In this document: positions 13,880 to 22,572 of the stretch, piece by piece
Position numbering within the stretch: position 1 is the stretch's first letter
Layout of the letters: every line of letters starts with the position of its first letter
Assembly: GCA_902791945.1 (NCBI GenBank)
Contig: CADAXR010000053.1
Location: 1 to 32,203, forward strand
DNA from: an uncultured Bacteroidia bacterium
GTDB taxonomy: Bacteria > Bacteroidota > Bacteroidia > Bacteroidales > UBA932
Direction: 5' to 3'
Length of the DNA stretch: 32,203 bases
Notes under the pieces: model-generated
Seen by the model: the letters and a program-made list of their open reading frames with translations, nothing else
Told to the model about the DNA's origin: nothing
The model's database searches: none
Translations under genes and position numbers: made by a program

Positions 13880-13969
13880 ATGCCTAGCGGTAAAAAAAGA
13901 AAGAGACATAAGATGTCTACCCACAAACGCAAAAAGCGTTTGCGCAAGGACAGACACAAGAAGAAGTAA
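13880..13969 (+). CDS. AURKAIP1/COX24-domain (mS38-like) 29-residue basic protein
   Basis: The product starts MPSGKKRKRHKM and consists of 29 residues, of which more than half are Lys, Arg or His (KRKKRLRKDRHKKK at the end). This matches the COX24/AURKAIP1 C-terminal motif, found as a free-standing peptide in Bacteroidota and as the end of mitochondrial small-subunit protein mS38, which sits near the decoding centre. A ribosomal role is inferred from that homology and from the extreme basicity. It lies between HU and RNase G, and a terminator-like hairpin follows. Confidence 0.85.
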   Translation: MPSGKKRKRHKMSTHKRKKRLRKDRHKKK

Positions 13970-14010
13970 TCTTCCCACTGTCTGTTAAAGACATTGCAGT
14001 CTGAATGAAA

Positions 14011-14041
14011 AGGGGCTGTACGGGATATCCGGACGGCCCCT
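14011..14041 (+). terminator. Probable terminator after the HU/COX24-like pair
   Basis: AGGGGCTGT (14011-14019) pairs with ACGGCCCCT (14033-14041) with one G-U wobble, giving a 9-bp GC-rich stem followed by CTGTTGT. The U-tract is weak, so readthrough into rng is likely. Confidence 0.55.
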
Positions 14042-14072
14042 CTGTTGTAATCAATGTTCACTGTATTTCCCT

Positions 14073-15638
14073 ATGGAGTCTGAAAAACCGGACAAGGACC
14101 TTATCGTTGACGTAACGTCAAAGGAAGTCCACATAGCCCTGATGGAGAACCACAGGCTTGTGGAACTGAGCAAAGAGTCCATTGAGGGCCGGGGATTCAC
14201 CGTCGGAGATGTCTATCTCGGAAGGGTGAAAAAGCTCCTGCCGGCCCTGAATGCTGCTTTCGTCGACATCGGCGACCAGAAAGAGGCATTCGTCCATTAT
14301 CTCGATCTCGGTCTGCATTTCGACTGCTTCGACGAATTCGTCCGCCGGAGCAACCGCAATACGGACCTTCGTGACCTCTATTCCGGTATCCGGATCGGCG
14401 CCCCTCTTCCCAAGGAGGGCCGCATCGAGGAGATCCTGAAGAAAGACCAGATGATGGTGGTGCAGATCGTCAAGGAACCGATCTCAACGAAAGGCTCAAG
14501 GCTCACTGCGGAAATTTCATTGGCAGGACGAAACATTGTACTGCTTCCCTTCGCAGAGAAGGTAAGCGTCTCTCAGAAAATCGCTTCGAAAGAAGAGCGC
14601 AGAAGGCTCGAAACACTCGTGCGCAGCATCCTTCCCAAGAATTACGGCGCCATCATCCGCACTGCGGCCGAAGGCAAAAAAGCCGCGATCCTTGTAGCGG
14701 AGACCCAGTCCCTCATCACTAAGTGGGAGGACTCCTGGAAGAAGATTGCGGTCGACAAAGGCATCAAGCTTCTCTTCAACGAGTATTCGAAGACGACGAC
14801 GGTCCTCAGGGACCTTCTCAACGATTCTTTCTCTTCAATCCACATCAACGACAGGAAAATCTACGAGGAGACTAAAAAATACATTTCCCTCATTTCCCCG
14901 GAGCAGGAGAAGATCGTCCATTTCTATGACGGCAACAAGCCGATATTCGACCATTTCGAGGTCTCCCGCCAGATCAAGAGTTCTTTCGGCAAGGTCGTTC
15001 CCCTCAAGCAGGGCGCGTACCTTGTGATCGAATCGACCGAGGCCCTCAATGTCATCGATGTAAACAGCGGCATCCGTGCCAAGACTACGGACCAGGAGGA
15101 GAATACCTTCGAGGTCAACAAGTTCGCGGCTGAAGAGATCGCAAGGCAGCTCAGGCTGCGCGATATGGGCGGCATCGTCATCGTCGATTTCATCGACATG
15201 GAGACGAACGAACACAAGAACGCCCTCTTCAAGTACATGCAGGATCTGATGGAGTCGGACAGGTCGAAGCACAACGTGCTTCCGCTGACCAAGTTCGGAC
15301 TCATGCAGATCACCCGCCAGAGGATACGCCCCGTCACCGAGATCAACACCTCGGAGACCTGCCCCCTCTGCCACGGCACCGGAAAGATCCGTTCGTCTGC
15401 GGTCATAGATGAAGAAATTGAAAGGAAGATAGCTTTCTACGTCGGAGAGAAGGGGCTGAAGAGCCTTGTTCTCAAGACAGGGCCAATCCTCGGCGCCTAC
15501 CTCCGCAGAGGGCTGTTCAATTCCTATCTTACCAAGTGGCGCAAGAAGTACAAGTGCAAGATAGAACTCGTGGAAATCTCGGATTTCCACGTCCTGCAAA
15601 ATGAATTCTTCACTGAAAACGGAGACAGGCTTGATTAA
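14073..15638 (+). CDS. rng: Ribonuclease G/E family endoribonuclease
   Basis: A 521-residue RNase G-type enzyme that cleaves single-stranded AU-rich RNA and matures the 16S rRNA 5' end. An S1 domain lies in the first ~130 residues (GDVYLGRVKKLLPALNAAFVDIG). The catalytic metal-binding aspartates are Asp329 (IDVNSG) and Asp372 (VDFIDM), 43 residues apart as in E. coli RNase E. The zinc-link CPLCHGTG has Cys430 and Cys433 at the expected spacing. There is no long C-terminal degradosome scaffold, so it is closer to RNase G. The stop codon lies in the loop of its own terminator hairpin. Confidence 0.95.
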   Translation: MESEKPDKDLIVDVTSKEVHIALMENHRLVELSKESIEGRGFTVGDVYLGRVKKLLPALNAAFVDIGDQKEAFVHYLDLGLHFDCFDEFVRRSNRNTDLRDLYSGIRIGAPLPKEGRIEEILKKDQMMVVQIVKEPISTKGSRLTAEISLAGRNIVLLPFAEKVSVSQKIASKEERRRLETLVRSILPKNYGAIIRTAAEGKKAAILVAETQSLITKWEDSWKKIAVDKGIKLLFNEYSKTTTVLRDLLNDSFSSIHINDRKIYEETKKYISLISPEQEKIVHFYDGNKPIFDHFEVSRQIKSSFGKVVPLKQGAYLVIESTEALNVIDVNSGIRAKTTDQEENTFEVNKFAAEEIARQLRLRDMGGIVIVDFIDMETNEHKNALFKYMQDLMESDRSKHNVLPLTKFGLMQITRQRIRPVTEINTSETCPLCHGTGKIRSSAVIDEEIERKIAFYVGEKGLKSLVLKTGPILGAYLRRGLFNSYLTKWRKKYKCKIELVEISDFHVLQNEFFTENGDRLD

Positions 15639-15655
15639 GAGCCTGTCTTTTTTTT
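15624..15655 (+). terminator. Rho-independent terminator of rng
   Basis: GACAGGCT (15624-15631) and AGCCTGTC (15640-15647) form a perfect 8-bp stem followed by eight T residues. The rng stop codon lies within the loop. The convergent gene ends at 15654, inside the T-run. Confidence 0.9.
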
Positions 15656-17051
15656 ATAGATACCGGCGGGAGATTTTGCCTCGGGATACGGTGAAGGTGT
15701 AGGGGAGTGTGGAGAGGTCGAAGGCGTCGAGGGCGGAGTGCGCCTGGGCTTCGGGCAGCGCATCCACGTCGACGGTGAGCACCTTCAGGCGGGTCGCGGC
15801 GGCGATGGAGTCCGCTTCGGCGAGGGTCTCGCGGCAGCTTGCGCAGCCTTCAGTGTAGAAGGTGATGCGGGCGTTGCGGAGGCGGCGGAGGCGGAAGGTC
15901 CCCTCCCGGGGCGCTTTGCCCCGGCGAAGGAGCTTCCCTTCGACGGCAATGGCGGGTACTTTGGTGCCGACGCGGGCCTTCGAAAGGAGGTCGCGGCGCA
16001 GGAGCGCCAGCGGGATGACCGCCGCCGAGTCCTCAGGCGAAGTGCGGAAATCTTCTGCGAGAATCTTCTCTACAAGGCGTTCTTCGCCCATTTTTAGACC
16101 CTCGCCTCTTCTCGGGGCAAGGTAGTAGAGAAGGTCTCCCGTGAGACGCTTCCAGGAAAGGGTGTCGCCCTTAGCGAGAGTCTCTCCGCGGATTGTCTCT
16201 ATCAGGGCAAGCACGTCGACAGCGCCTGCGGAATCATCCAGTAGTTCGCTGAACAGCGCCGTGCTCCCGTCGCTGCCGTATTCGTAGGCTTCGTCCGAGA
16301 ATTCCTTCTCGAGGAGGGCCTTGAGGGCCGGGGTGTCTATGCCGCGCCCTAGGATGGTTCCGTCGGCTGCGATGAGGAACATCCTCGGCGTCTTCACGAC
16401 TCCGTAGTCAAGGATGGCGTCGCCGGAAGGGTCGAAAAGATGGATGAAGCCTCCGCGGAGGGAGGTCGCCCTGTAGCGGGCCCATGCGGCCTCGTCAGTG
16501 CCTGTATATATGGCATAGAAGTCGACAGGGAGAGTGGAAGTCCTCACGAAGGCGTCCAGCCTTGCAGTCTCCACTTTGCACGACGAGCACGAGGTGTCGT
16601 AGAAATACAGCACGCTGCAGCGCCCTTCTGAGGGAGCGGACTGCTCCAGCAGGTTTTCGTCCCTGAATACCTTTGACGGGGCCTTCATCCCGAGAAGAAG
16701 GTTTCCGTTGAGGCGGACGAAAAGCTTCGCCTGGAGGAGGTCGGCTTCCGTCTTCATAGGGACTTTGCCGGATAGGAACCACTCGGAAGCTATGTGGACC
16801 GCAACGTCCTCGTCGCCGAGAAGTTTCGAGCCGGTGTAGTGCTCATAGAGCCGGAGTGCGGCGTACTGCCGGGTCTCCGGCAGCTGGCAGGTCGAGATTA
16901 GAAAATCGCATTCCTGATTCTTTACGCGGACGCTTTCGCCGGAGATGGCGGCGGTGTATTCCTCAAGCTTTCCGCCGAGTTCGGACAGGTCCTGGGCCGT
17001 GAGGCTCAGGGAGACGGCAAGAAAGATGATGAGGACCGCTGCCTTTTTCAT
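15654..17051 (-). CDS. Exported protein with two thioredoxin-like domains (TlpA/redoxin type)
   Basis: A 465-residue protein with a signal peptide (MKKAAVLIIFLAVSLSLTAQ), so probably periplasmic. A helical N-terminal region resembles the DUF5106 part of Bacteroidales thioredoxin-like proteins. A first thioredoxin fold has Cys155-Ser-Ser-Cys158 (FYDTSCSSC) and a cis-Pro segment VVKTPRMFL. A linker helical region follows, then a second short thioredoxin-like unit with Cys403-Ala-Ser-Cys406 (FYTEGCASC) and TLPYTF as its cis-Pro. Two CxxC pairs in one chain suggest disulfide relay or double reductase activity. The start overlaps the coaD stop by 4 nt. Confidence 0.82.
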   Translation of the reverse strand: MKKAAVLIIFLAVSLSLTAQDLSELGGKLEEYTAAISGESVRVKNQECDFLISTCQLPETRQYAALRLYEHYTGSKLLGDEDVAVHIASEWFLSGKVPMKTEADLLQAKLFVRLNGNLLLGMKAPSKVFRDENLLEQSAPSEGRCSVLYFYDTSCSSCKVETARLDAFVRTSTLPVDFYAIYTGTDEAAWARYRATSLRGGFIHLFDPSGDAILDYGVVKTPRMFLIAADGTILGRGIDTPALKALLEKEFSDEAYEYGSDGSTALFSELLDDSAGAVDVLALIETIRGETLAKGDTLSWKRLTGDLLYYLAPRRGEGLKMGEERLVEKILAEDFRTSPEDSAAVIPLALLRRDLLSKARVGTKVPAIAVEGKLLRRGKAPREGTFRLRRLRNARITFYTEGCASCRETLAEADSIAAATRLKVLTVDVDALPEAQAHSALDAFDLSTLPYTFTVSRGKISRRYL

Positions 17052-17506
17052 AACTCCACTCCTTCGGGAATAAAGGCCGAGTAGTCGCCTCCGTGGCGCA
17101 GGATGTCGCGCACGGCGGAGGAGGAGATGTGGGCGAACTCCTGTGCGGTCGGGATGATGATAGTCTCGATGTCCGGGGCGAGGCGGCGGTTCGCATCCGC
17201 GATGGAACGCTCTGTCTCGAAGTCTATCATGTTGCGGACACCCCTTACGATGTGGCGCACGCCGAGGGCGCGGCAGGTATCGACGGTCAGGTTGTCGTAT
17301 CCGATGACTCGGACGCCTTTCATGCCGGCGGTCGCCTTGCGGATTATCTCCAGGCGCTTTTCGGTGTCGAAATAGCCCGGCTTGTCCTGATTTATGCCGG
17401 CGGCCACGATCACTTCGTCAAACATCGTGAGCGCGCGCCGGAGAATATTGAGGTGTCCGGCAGTGAACGGGTCGAACGATCCGGGGAAAAGAGCTGTTTT
17501 TTTCAT
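17048..17506 (-). CDS. coaD: Phosphopantetheine adenylyltransferase
   Basis: A 152-residue nucleotidyltransferase making dephospho-CoA from 4'-phosphopantetheine and ATP, the fourth step of CoA synthesis. The ATP-binding motif is FPGSFDPFTAGHLNI (T/HxGH type) at 7-21. RGVRNMIDFETE at 89-100 and ISSSAVRDI near 128 are family signatures. Length matches the family. The correct start is the internal ATG at 17506, which overlaps the ung stop by 4 nt; the frame is open further upstream only as antisense shadow of ung. It is part of the lon-ung-coaD-thioredoxin operon. Confidence 0.95.
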   Translation of the reverse strand: MKKTALFPGSFDPFTAGHLNILRRALTMFDEVIVAAGINQDKPGYFDTEKRLEIIRKATAGMKGVRVIGYDNLTVDTCRALGVRHIVRGVRNMIDFETERSIADANRRLAPDIETIIIPTAQEFAHISSSAVRDILRHGGDYSAFIPEGVEL

Positions 17507-18171
17507 AAACTCCAGTCTATGGGGGATTTGCCCTCTTTTATCAGAATTTCGTTGGTCTTGGAAAAATGGCGGCAGCCGAAGAAGGCGCCTCCCGCGAGGG
17601 GCGAGGGATGGGCGGCTTCCAGCACGCTGTGGCGCGAGGTGTCGATGAGGGCCTTCTTGCTCCGGGCGAATCCGCCCCAGAGCAGGAAGACGACCCCGTT
17701 GCAGCGGGCCGACACGGTGCTTATCACGGCGTCGGTGAACTCCATCCAGCCGATGCGGCTGTGGGAGGCGGGTTCGCCGGCGCGCACCGTCAGGATGCTG
17801 TTGAGGAGCAGGACGCCCTGGCGGGCCCACTTCTCGAGGTTCGGACTGCCGGAAAGGCTTATGCCGAGATCCGTTTCTATTTCACGGAAAATGTTTTTCA
17901 GCGACGGGGGAGTGCGTACCCCTTCCGGAACGGAAAAGGAGAGGCCCATCGCCTGGCCGGGCCCGTGGTACGGGTCCTGGCCGAGGATGACGACCTTTAC
18001 GTCGGGGAGCGGAGTCAGTTCGAATGCCTTGAAAATGGCCCCGCCGGGAGGATAGACGGTCTTCCCGGCATCCTTCTCGGCGTGGAGGTATTTTACCAGA
18101 CGCTCGAAATACGGCTTCCCGAATTCCGGCGCTAGGGCCTCCTTCCAGCTTTGTTCTATCCTGACGTCCAT
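17503..18171 (-). CDS. ung: Uracil-DNA glycosylase (family 1)
   Basis: A 222-residue base-excision repair enzyme that removes uracil from DNA. The water-activating loop GQDPYHGPGQA has the catalytic Asp66. The uracil-binding segment LLLNSILTVR and the HPSPLAGG leucine-insertion loop follow. Length is normal. Its ATG overlaps the lon stop as TAATG, and its stop overlaps the coaD start by 4 nt, so translation in this operon appears tightly coupled. Confidence 0.95.
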   Translation of the reverse strand: MDVRIEQSWKEALAPEFGKPYFERLVKYLHAEKDAGKTVYPPGGAIFKAFELTPLPDVKVVILGQDPYHGPGQAMGLSFSVPEGVRTPPSLKNIFREIETDLGISLSGSPNLEKWARQGVLLLNSILTVRAGEPASHSRIGWMEFTDAVISTVSARCNGVVFLLWGGFARSKKALIDTSRHSVLEAAHPSPLAGGAFFGCRHFSKTNEILIKEGKSPIDWSL

Positions 18172-20545
18172 TATTCGAATACGAAGGAGATTACATCGTC
18201 AATGGTCTTGACATAGATGAATTCAAGCCCCTTGACGTAGATTTCCTTGATGTCTTCTATATCCTTGCGGTTGTCTTCGCTGATGACGATGGTGTGGACG
18301 CCGGCCCTCTTGGCGGCAAGGATCTTCTCCTTGATGCCGCCGACGGGCAGCACACGGCCGCGGAGGGTCATCTCGCCTGTCATGGCAACTCCCTTGCGGA
18401 GGCCCTCTCCGCGAAGGGCGGAGACCATCGAGCACACCATAGTGATGCCGGCGGACGGGCCGTCCTTCGGCGTCGCGCCTTCAGGCACGTGGACGTGGAT
18501 GTCCTTCTCGGCGAACTGCTCGGAGGTGATTTTGGCCATCTCGGGGTGAGCCTTGATGTACTGATAGGCCCGAGGTTTCCGGTCATCGAGAGCGCGCCCT
18601 TGCCTTTGGACACGGAACTTTCGACAAAGAGGATCTCTCCGCCGAGCTCCGTCCAGGCGAGGCCGGTCACGACGCCGGGGCCTTCGTTGCCCTTCTGCTT
18701 GTCGTGGAAGGCCGTCGGGAGGCCGAGGTACTCCTTGAGGTGCTCCGGGGTGATGACAGACGGCCATTCCTCCTCGAGAGCTATCTTTTTCGCGGTCACG
18801 CGGGCGATTTTCGCAATCTGCTTCTCGAGACCGCGGACTCCGGATTCGTGGGTGTATTCATCTATGATCATCCCGATCGCGGCCTTGTCTATCTTGAGGG
18901 CGCCTTTGTCGATGCCGTGCTCGGAGAGCTGCTTCGGCACGAGGAAGTGCTTAGCTATCTCCTGCTTCTCTTCGGCGAGGTATCCGGTCACGTTGATCAT
19001 TTCCATCCTGTCCCGGAGGGCGGGCTGGATTGTGGAAATCCCGTTTGCCGTGGTGAGGAAGAGCACGTTGGAAAGGTCGTAGTCGATGTCGAGGTAGTTG
19101 TCGTGGAAGGTCGAGTTCTGCTCGGGGTCGAGGGCTTCGAGGAGGGCGGACGAAGGGTCGCCGCGGAAGTCGCTCGCGAGCTTGTCTATCTCATCGAGGA
19201 CGATGACGGGGTTCGAAGTCCCGGCCTTCTGGATGCCGTTGAGGATACGGCCGGGGAGGGCACCGACGTAGGTCTTACGGTGGCCCCTGATTTCGGCCTC
19301 GTCGTGCATGCCGCCGAGGGAGATGCGGACGTATTTGCGCCCCAGCGCCTTGGCGATGGATTTGCCGAGGCTGGTCTTGCCGACTCCGGGAGGCCCGTAG
19401 AGGCAGAGGATGGGGGATTTCATGTTGCCCTTGAGCTTGAGGACGGCGAGGTATTCGATAATCCTCTCCTTGACGGTGTCAAGGCCGTAATGGTCGGCGT
19501 CGAGGACCTTCTTTGCATTATTGAGGTCCATGTTGTCCTCGGACATCTCGCCCCAGGGGAGGTCCAGCATGAACTGGATGTAGTTGAACTGGATACTGTA
19601 GTCCGGCGAACTGGGGTTGTATTTCTCCAGACGGGCCATTTCCTTGTCGAAGATAGCCTTGACTTCCTCCGGCCATTTCTTCTTCTCGGCCCTCTCCCTG
19701 AACTTGCGGAAATCCTCGTCGGAATCCATTCCAAGCTCTTCCTGGATGGTACGGAGCTGGTTGTTGAGGAAGTACTCCCTCTGCTGCTGGTCAATGTCGC
19801 TGCGGACCTTCTGGTTGATTTCCTGCTTGATCTTTATCAGTTCGAGCTGGTTGTCAAGAAGGGACAGGAGGGCCATGCCGCGCTCCTTGATGTCGCCCGT
19901 CTCGAGGAGGGTGGATTTCCTCTGGAAGTCCTCCACCTCGATGGATGTCGCGACAAAATTGACGAGGAACTCGAAGTCCTCGATCGAGCGCAGGGCGCCG
20001 ACGGCCTCCTTCGGGGCGAAGGAGGAGCCGCGGATGACGCCGGAAGCCTTGTCCTTGAGCGTCTCGGTCAGCATTTTCATCTCATTTGCCGGGACGTCGG
20101 GCATGTAGTCCTCAAGGTATTTGACGGCCGCCGACAGGTAGGGCTCCAGGCGTATGACTTTCTTGAGCTCGATACGCGAAAGCCCCTGGAGGATCGCGGT
20201 AATCGATCCGTCAGGCATCTCCAGGGTCTTGATTATACGGCAGGCCGTTCCGAAATGGAAGAGGTCGGCCTCTCCCGGATCCTCGACCTGGACGTCGGTC
20301 TGCGGGACCGCGCCGAGAAGTCCGTCGGACTTTTCGACTTCGCGTATGAGGGTTATGGATTTTTCCCTTCCGACCGTCACGGGGAACACAGTCCCGGGGA
20401 ATACGATCGCATTGCGGAGGGCAAGGATGGGAAGGACGGTCGGAAGCTCCGAAGTGTCGACCTTCTGCATGGGCTCGCCCTGCATTACGGGAATTATATT
20501 GACTTCAGTCCCTGAAGGGGACATCCAGTTTGTCTTCTTAATCAT
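18171..20545 (-). pseudogene. lon: ATP-dependent protease Lon, frameshifted by an apparent ~28-nt deletion
   Basis: Residues 1-659 read as a normal Lon: N-terminal substrate-binding domain, coiled coil, AAA+ module with Walker A GPPGVGKTS and Walker B IVLDEID, then the start of the protease domain up to SMTGNLG. At about 18569/18570 the frame breaks. The correct sequence resumes in another frame at [15 protein letters not shown] and runs to 18171, including the catalytic Ser in KDGPSAGIT (codon 18453-18455) and [14 protein letters not shown]. Relative to other Lon proteins, about nine residues (DVMKESA-type) plus one base are missing at the joint, fitting a 28-nt deletion. The first frame ends at 18380 after ~62 wrong residues, so the product would have the ATPase but no peptidase. 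A sequencing or assembly error is a serious alternative. The downstream genes are intact. Confidence 0.85.
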
Positions 20546-20564
20546 ATATCTGCCAATTTGTCAT

Positions 20565-20592
20565 TTAAAAGGGCCGTGCAGGGCCCGCAACG
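20565..20592 (-). terminator. Weak hairpin downstream of the DoxX-like gene
   Basis: On the minus strand GGGCC, a short loop and GGCCC are followed by TTTTAAA, between the stop at 20620 and the lon start at 20545. The stem is only 5 bp, so this is tentative. Confidence 0.35.
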
Positions 20593-20619
20593 TATATGGT
20601 CAATCTCCGTGCCACTCAC

Positions 20620-21810
20620 CTAAGGCAGTATCATTATGGCAAGGGCGTACAGCAGGTAGCCGTGGGCACGGATGCGGCCCCGGCTGACGGCTGTGATGGC
20701 CAGGTCGGTCGGATCCCTGTCGACAAGCCTGTCGAGGTGCTTGTCGTCGGGGTATGTGTAATAGGAATACTTGCGGACGAGCATCCCGTCGTCAAAATAG
20801 GTCGCGCCTCCGTTGGAACGGTTGAGGCTGAGGAGGGTCCTGCGGTCGGCAGTGAAGATATACGGCTTTACTGTCACGGGGATGGCGCTGCAGGAAGCGT
20901 CGGTTACAAGGACAAGCGGGTTGACGCCCCTGGAGAGGGTCTTGTCAAGGAAAGAGGCGAGGACAGACCAGTTCTTGGGGCTGAGCGCGTCCGGGGCAGG
21001 CACCGAGAACACCATGACCTTGCCGAGGACGGCAAGCTCGTCCCGGGCGTCGCCGGCCTCGTCGTGGAAGGTGAGCAGGGCGAAGTCTTCGGGAAAACGG
21101 ATGTTGTTGCGTTCAATAGTGTCGCGGGTCACGAAAGTCCATGTGGAGTCCGGCAGCCGGCTCTCTGCGAAAGCTCCGGTCTGGCCGTTTCTCTCGTAGA
21201 GGGACACGGCGAGAAGGCCGTCTTCAGCCTGGTAGTCGTTGTCTGCGGATGCGAGGAGCTCGGTCCCGGGGGAGAATTCTGTGAAATCTATGGAAGGGAG
21301 CCTGAAAGCGCTGTAGAAAAGGACGGCGACGAGGCCGGCCGCTTCAAGAATGAAGGCGGCCAGGCGTCCGTTTCTCGCCTTTTCGCTTCCCGGAGGAAGG
21401 AAGGCCACTGCGCACAGGACGACAAGGACGACGTTCTTGATGAAGGTCTGGAAGTGGGTGAGCTTTATGGCCTTGCCGAAGCAGCCGCAGTCCATGTCGG
21501 GATTGGCGACAAGGAGGATGATCGAGATTACCGTGAAGAACGCCGTGAGGCCTGCCGCGGCCCATGCGGAGGTCTTCTTCGCGACACCTGTCACGAGGGC
21601 GGCGCCAACGATGCCCTCGGCAAGGGCGAGGATGGCCCCGAGGACCGTTGCCGCCCCCTTCAGGAAGCCCATGTGGAAGAACTTGAGGTAGTCTTCTACG
21701 ATAAGGCCTGTGCCGACCGGATCAGCTAACTTGAGGAGCCCGCTCACAAAGAATGTGAGCCCGATAAGGACGGCGGCAGTGCGGCGTATGGATTTTGGAA
21801 GGGGTTTCAT
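20620..21810 (-). CDS. BT_3928-type DoxX/MauE-like membrane protein
   Basis: A 396-residue protein with about four N-terminal membrane helices in a DoxX/MauE arrangement. Cysteines lie in DCGCFG at 107-112 after the third helix. Another membrane segment is near 150-165, followed by a soluble, probably periplasmic, domain of ~200 residues. This is the layout of the Bacteroidales BT_3928 family, annotated as redox-associated on the basis of its MauE-like half. A C-terminal hydrophobic tail (YLLYALAIMILP) is present. The ATG overlaps the tmk stop by 4 nt. The function is not known; the Cys pair suggests a link to disulfide chemistry. Confidence 0.82.
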   Translation of the reverse strand: MKPLPKSIRRTAAVLIGLTFFVSGLLKLADPVGTGLIVEDYLKFFHMGFLKGAATVLGAILALAEGIVGAALVTGVAKKTSAWAAAGLTAFFTVISIILLVANPDMDCGCFGKAIKLTHFQTFIKNVVLVVLCAVAFLPPGSEKARNGRLAAFILEAAGLVAVLFYSAFRLPSIDFTEFSPGTELLASADNDYQAEDGLLAVSLYERNGQTGAFAESRLPDSTWTFVTRDTIERNNIRFPEDFALLTFHDEAGDARDELAVLGKVMVFSVPAPDALSPKNWSVLASFLDKTLSRGVNPLVLVTDASCSAIPVTVKPYIFTADRRTLLSLNRSNGGATYFDDGMLVRKYSYYTYPDDKHLDRLVDRDPTDLAITAVSRGRIRAHGYLLYALAIMILP

Positions 21811-22487
21811 CCGAGGAGGGGCTTGACGGTGGACACTATCTTTTCGTGGATGTCTGCAGGAGGGAGCATCGCGCCGTCTTCTCCGGAGCAGTCGATCCGG
21901 AGGAAGCGCGGGTCCAGGGACGCCTGGCGGAGGTAGATCTCACGGACCTGCTTCTGGAAGAGAATCGACGACTCGTGGATGTCGGAGGCTCCTTCGAGGT
22001 AGCTGCGGTCGGCTCCCTTGCGGGTCGAGGCGAGGCGCTCCTCGACAAAGCCTGTAGGCACGTCGAGGAAGATGTTGATATCAGGCCTCGGGAGGTCGAA
22101 TTCGCCGAACTCGGTGTTGATTATCCATTCGCGGAGGGCCTCCCTCTCGTCAGGATTGTCCAGTTTTGCGCACTGGTAGGCTATGTTCGAATAGACGTAA
22201 CGGTCGAGAAGGACGGTCGCGCCTTCACGGAGCGCCTTCCGGATTTCCGGGCCGGCGCCGTGACGGTCTTCGGCGAAAAGAAGGGCCACCAGCTGCGGGT
22301 GTACGGCCTCGATTGGCCCGAAGTCCCCGCGCAGGAACCGACCTATGAGCTCCCCGTACACGGGTGCCTCATAGCGGGGGAAATGTATATACTCCAGCTT
22401 GTCAACTGCCTTGCCGAGATATTCCCTCAGCATCTTCACCTGGGTCGACTTCCCCGACCCGTCCAGTCCTTCCAGTACAATAAGCAT
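21807..22487 (-). CDS. tmk: Thymidylate kinase
   Basis: A 226-residue P-loop kinase phosphorylating dTMP to dTDP. The Walker A is GLDGSGKST at 7-15. The DRY motif and dTMP-binding helix (LDRYVYSNIAYQCAK) are near 95-110, and a lid region follows (EERLASTRKGADRSYLE). Length fits the family. It begins the two-gene unit with the DoxX-like protein and is divergent from the lipoprotein/lnt operon. Confidence 0.93.
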   Translation of the reverse strand: MLIVLEGLDGSGKSTQVKMLREYLGKAVDKLEYIHFPRYEAPVYGELIGRFLRGDFGPIEAVHPQLVALLFAEDRHGAGPEIRKALREGATVLLDRYVYSNIAYQCAKLDNPDEREALREWIINTEFGEFDLPRPDINIFLDVPTGFVEERLASTRKGADRSYLEGASDIHESSILFQKQVREIYLRQASLDPRFLRIDCSGEDGAMLPPADIHEKIVSTVKPLLG

Positions 22488-22512
22488 ATATTCTCTGTTT
22501 CTTCAAGAATTA

Positions 22513-22520
22513 CAAATATA
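22513..22520 (-). promoter_or_regulatory. -7 box TATATTTG upstream of tmk
   Basis: Minus-strand TATATTTG lies 25 nt before the tmk ATG. No TTTG is placed at the normal -33 distance. Confidence 0.5.
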
Positions 22521-22542
22521 TGAATTTGTATCGAGAATTTGT

Positions 22543-22550
22543 TAAATTTG
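22543..22550 (+). promoter_or_regulatory. -7 box TAAATTTG upstream of the lipoprotein/lnt operon
   Basis: TAAATTTG fits TAnnTTTG and ends 22 nt before the ATG at 22573. A TTTG at 22525-22528 is only 14 nt upstream, shorter than the usual spacer. Confidence 0.5.
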
Positions 22551-22572
22551 CGATTGATATGGATTTTTGAAT

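Noticed and set aside
14011..14041. A third copy of the structured element
   Set aside because: It is a simple GC-rich hairpin without the CCCAY/RTGGG AGGG repeats.
17507..17830. N-terminal extension of coaD to 17830
   Set aside because: The added residues are antisense-like Arg/Pro-rich sequence within ung; the family start MKKTALFPGSFDP is at 17506.
18704..20515. 603-residue open frame on the plus strand opposite lon
   Set aside because: It is the antisense shadow of a well-recognised gene; GC-rich codon use leaves the opposite strand open. Its composition is Asp/Glu/Val/Leu-rich without motifs.
20596..21729. 377-residue plus-strand frame opposite the DoxX-like gene
   Set aside because: Antisense shadow; the minus-strand protein has membrane helices and overlaps tmk by 4 nt as expected of a real operon.
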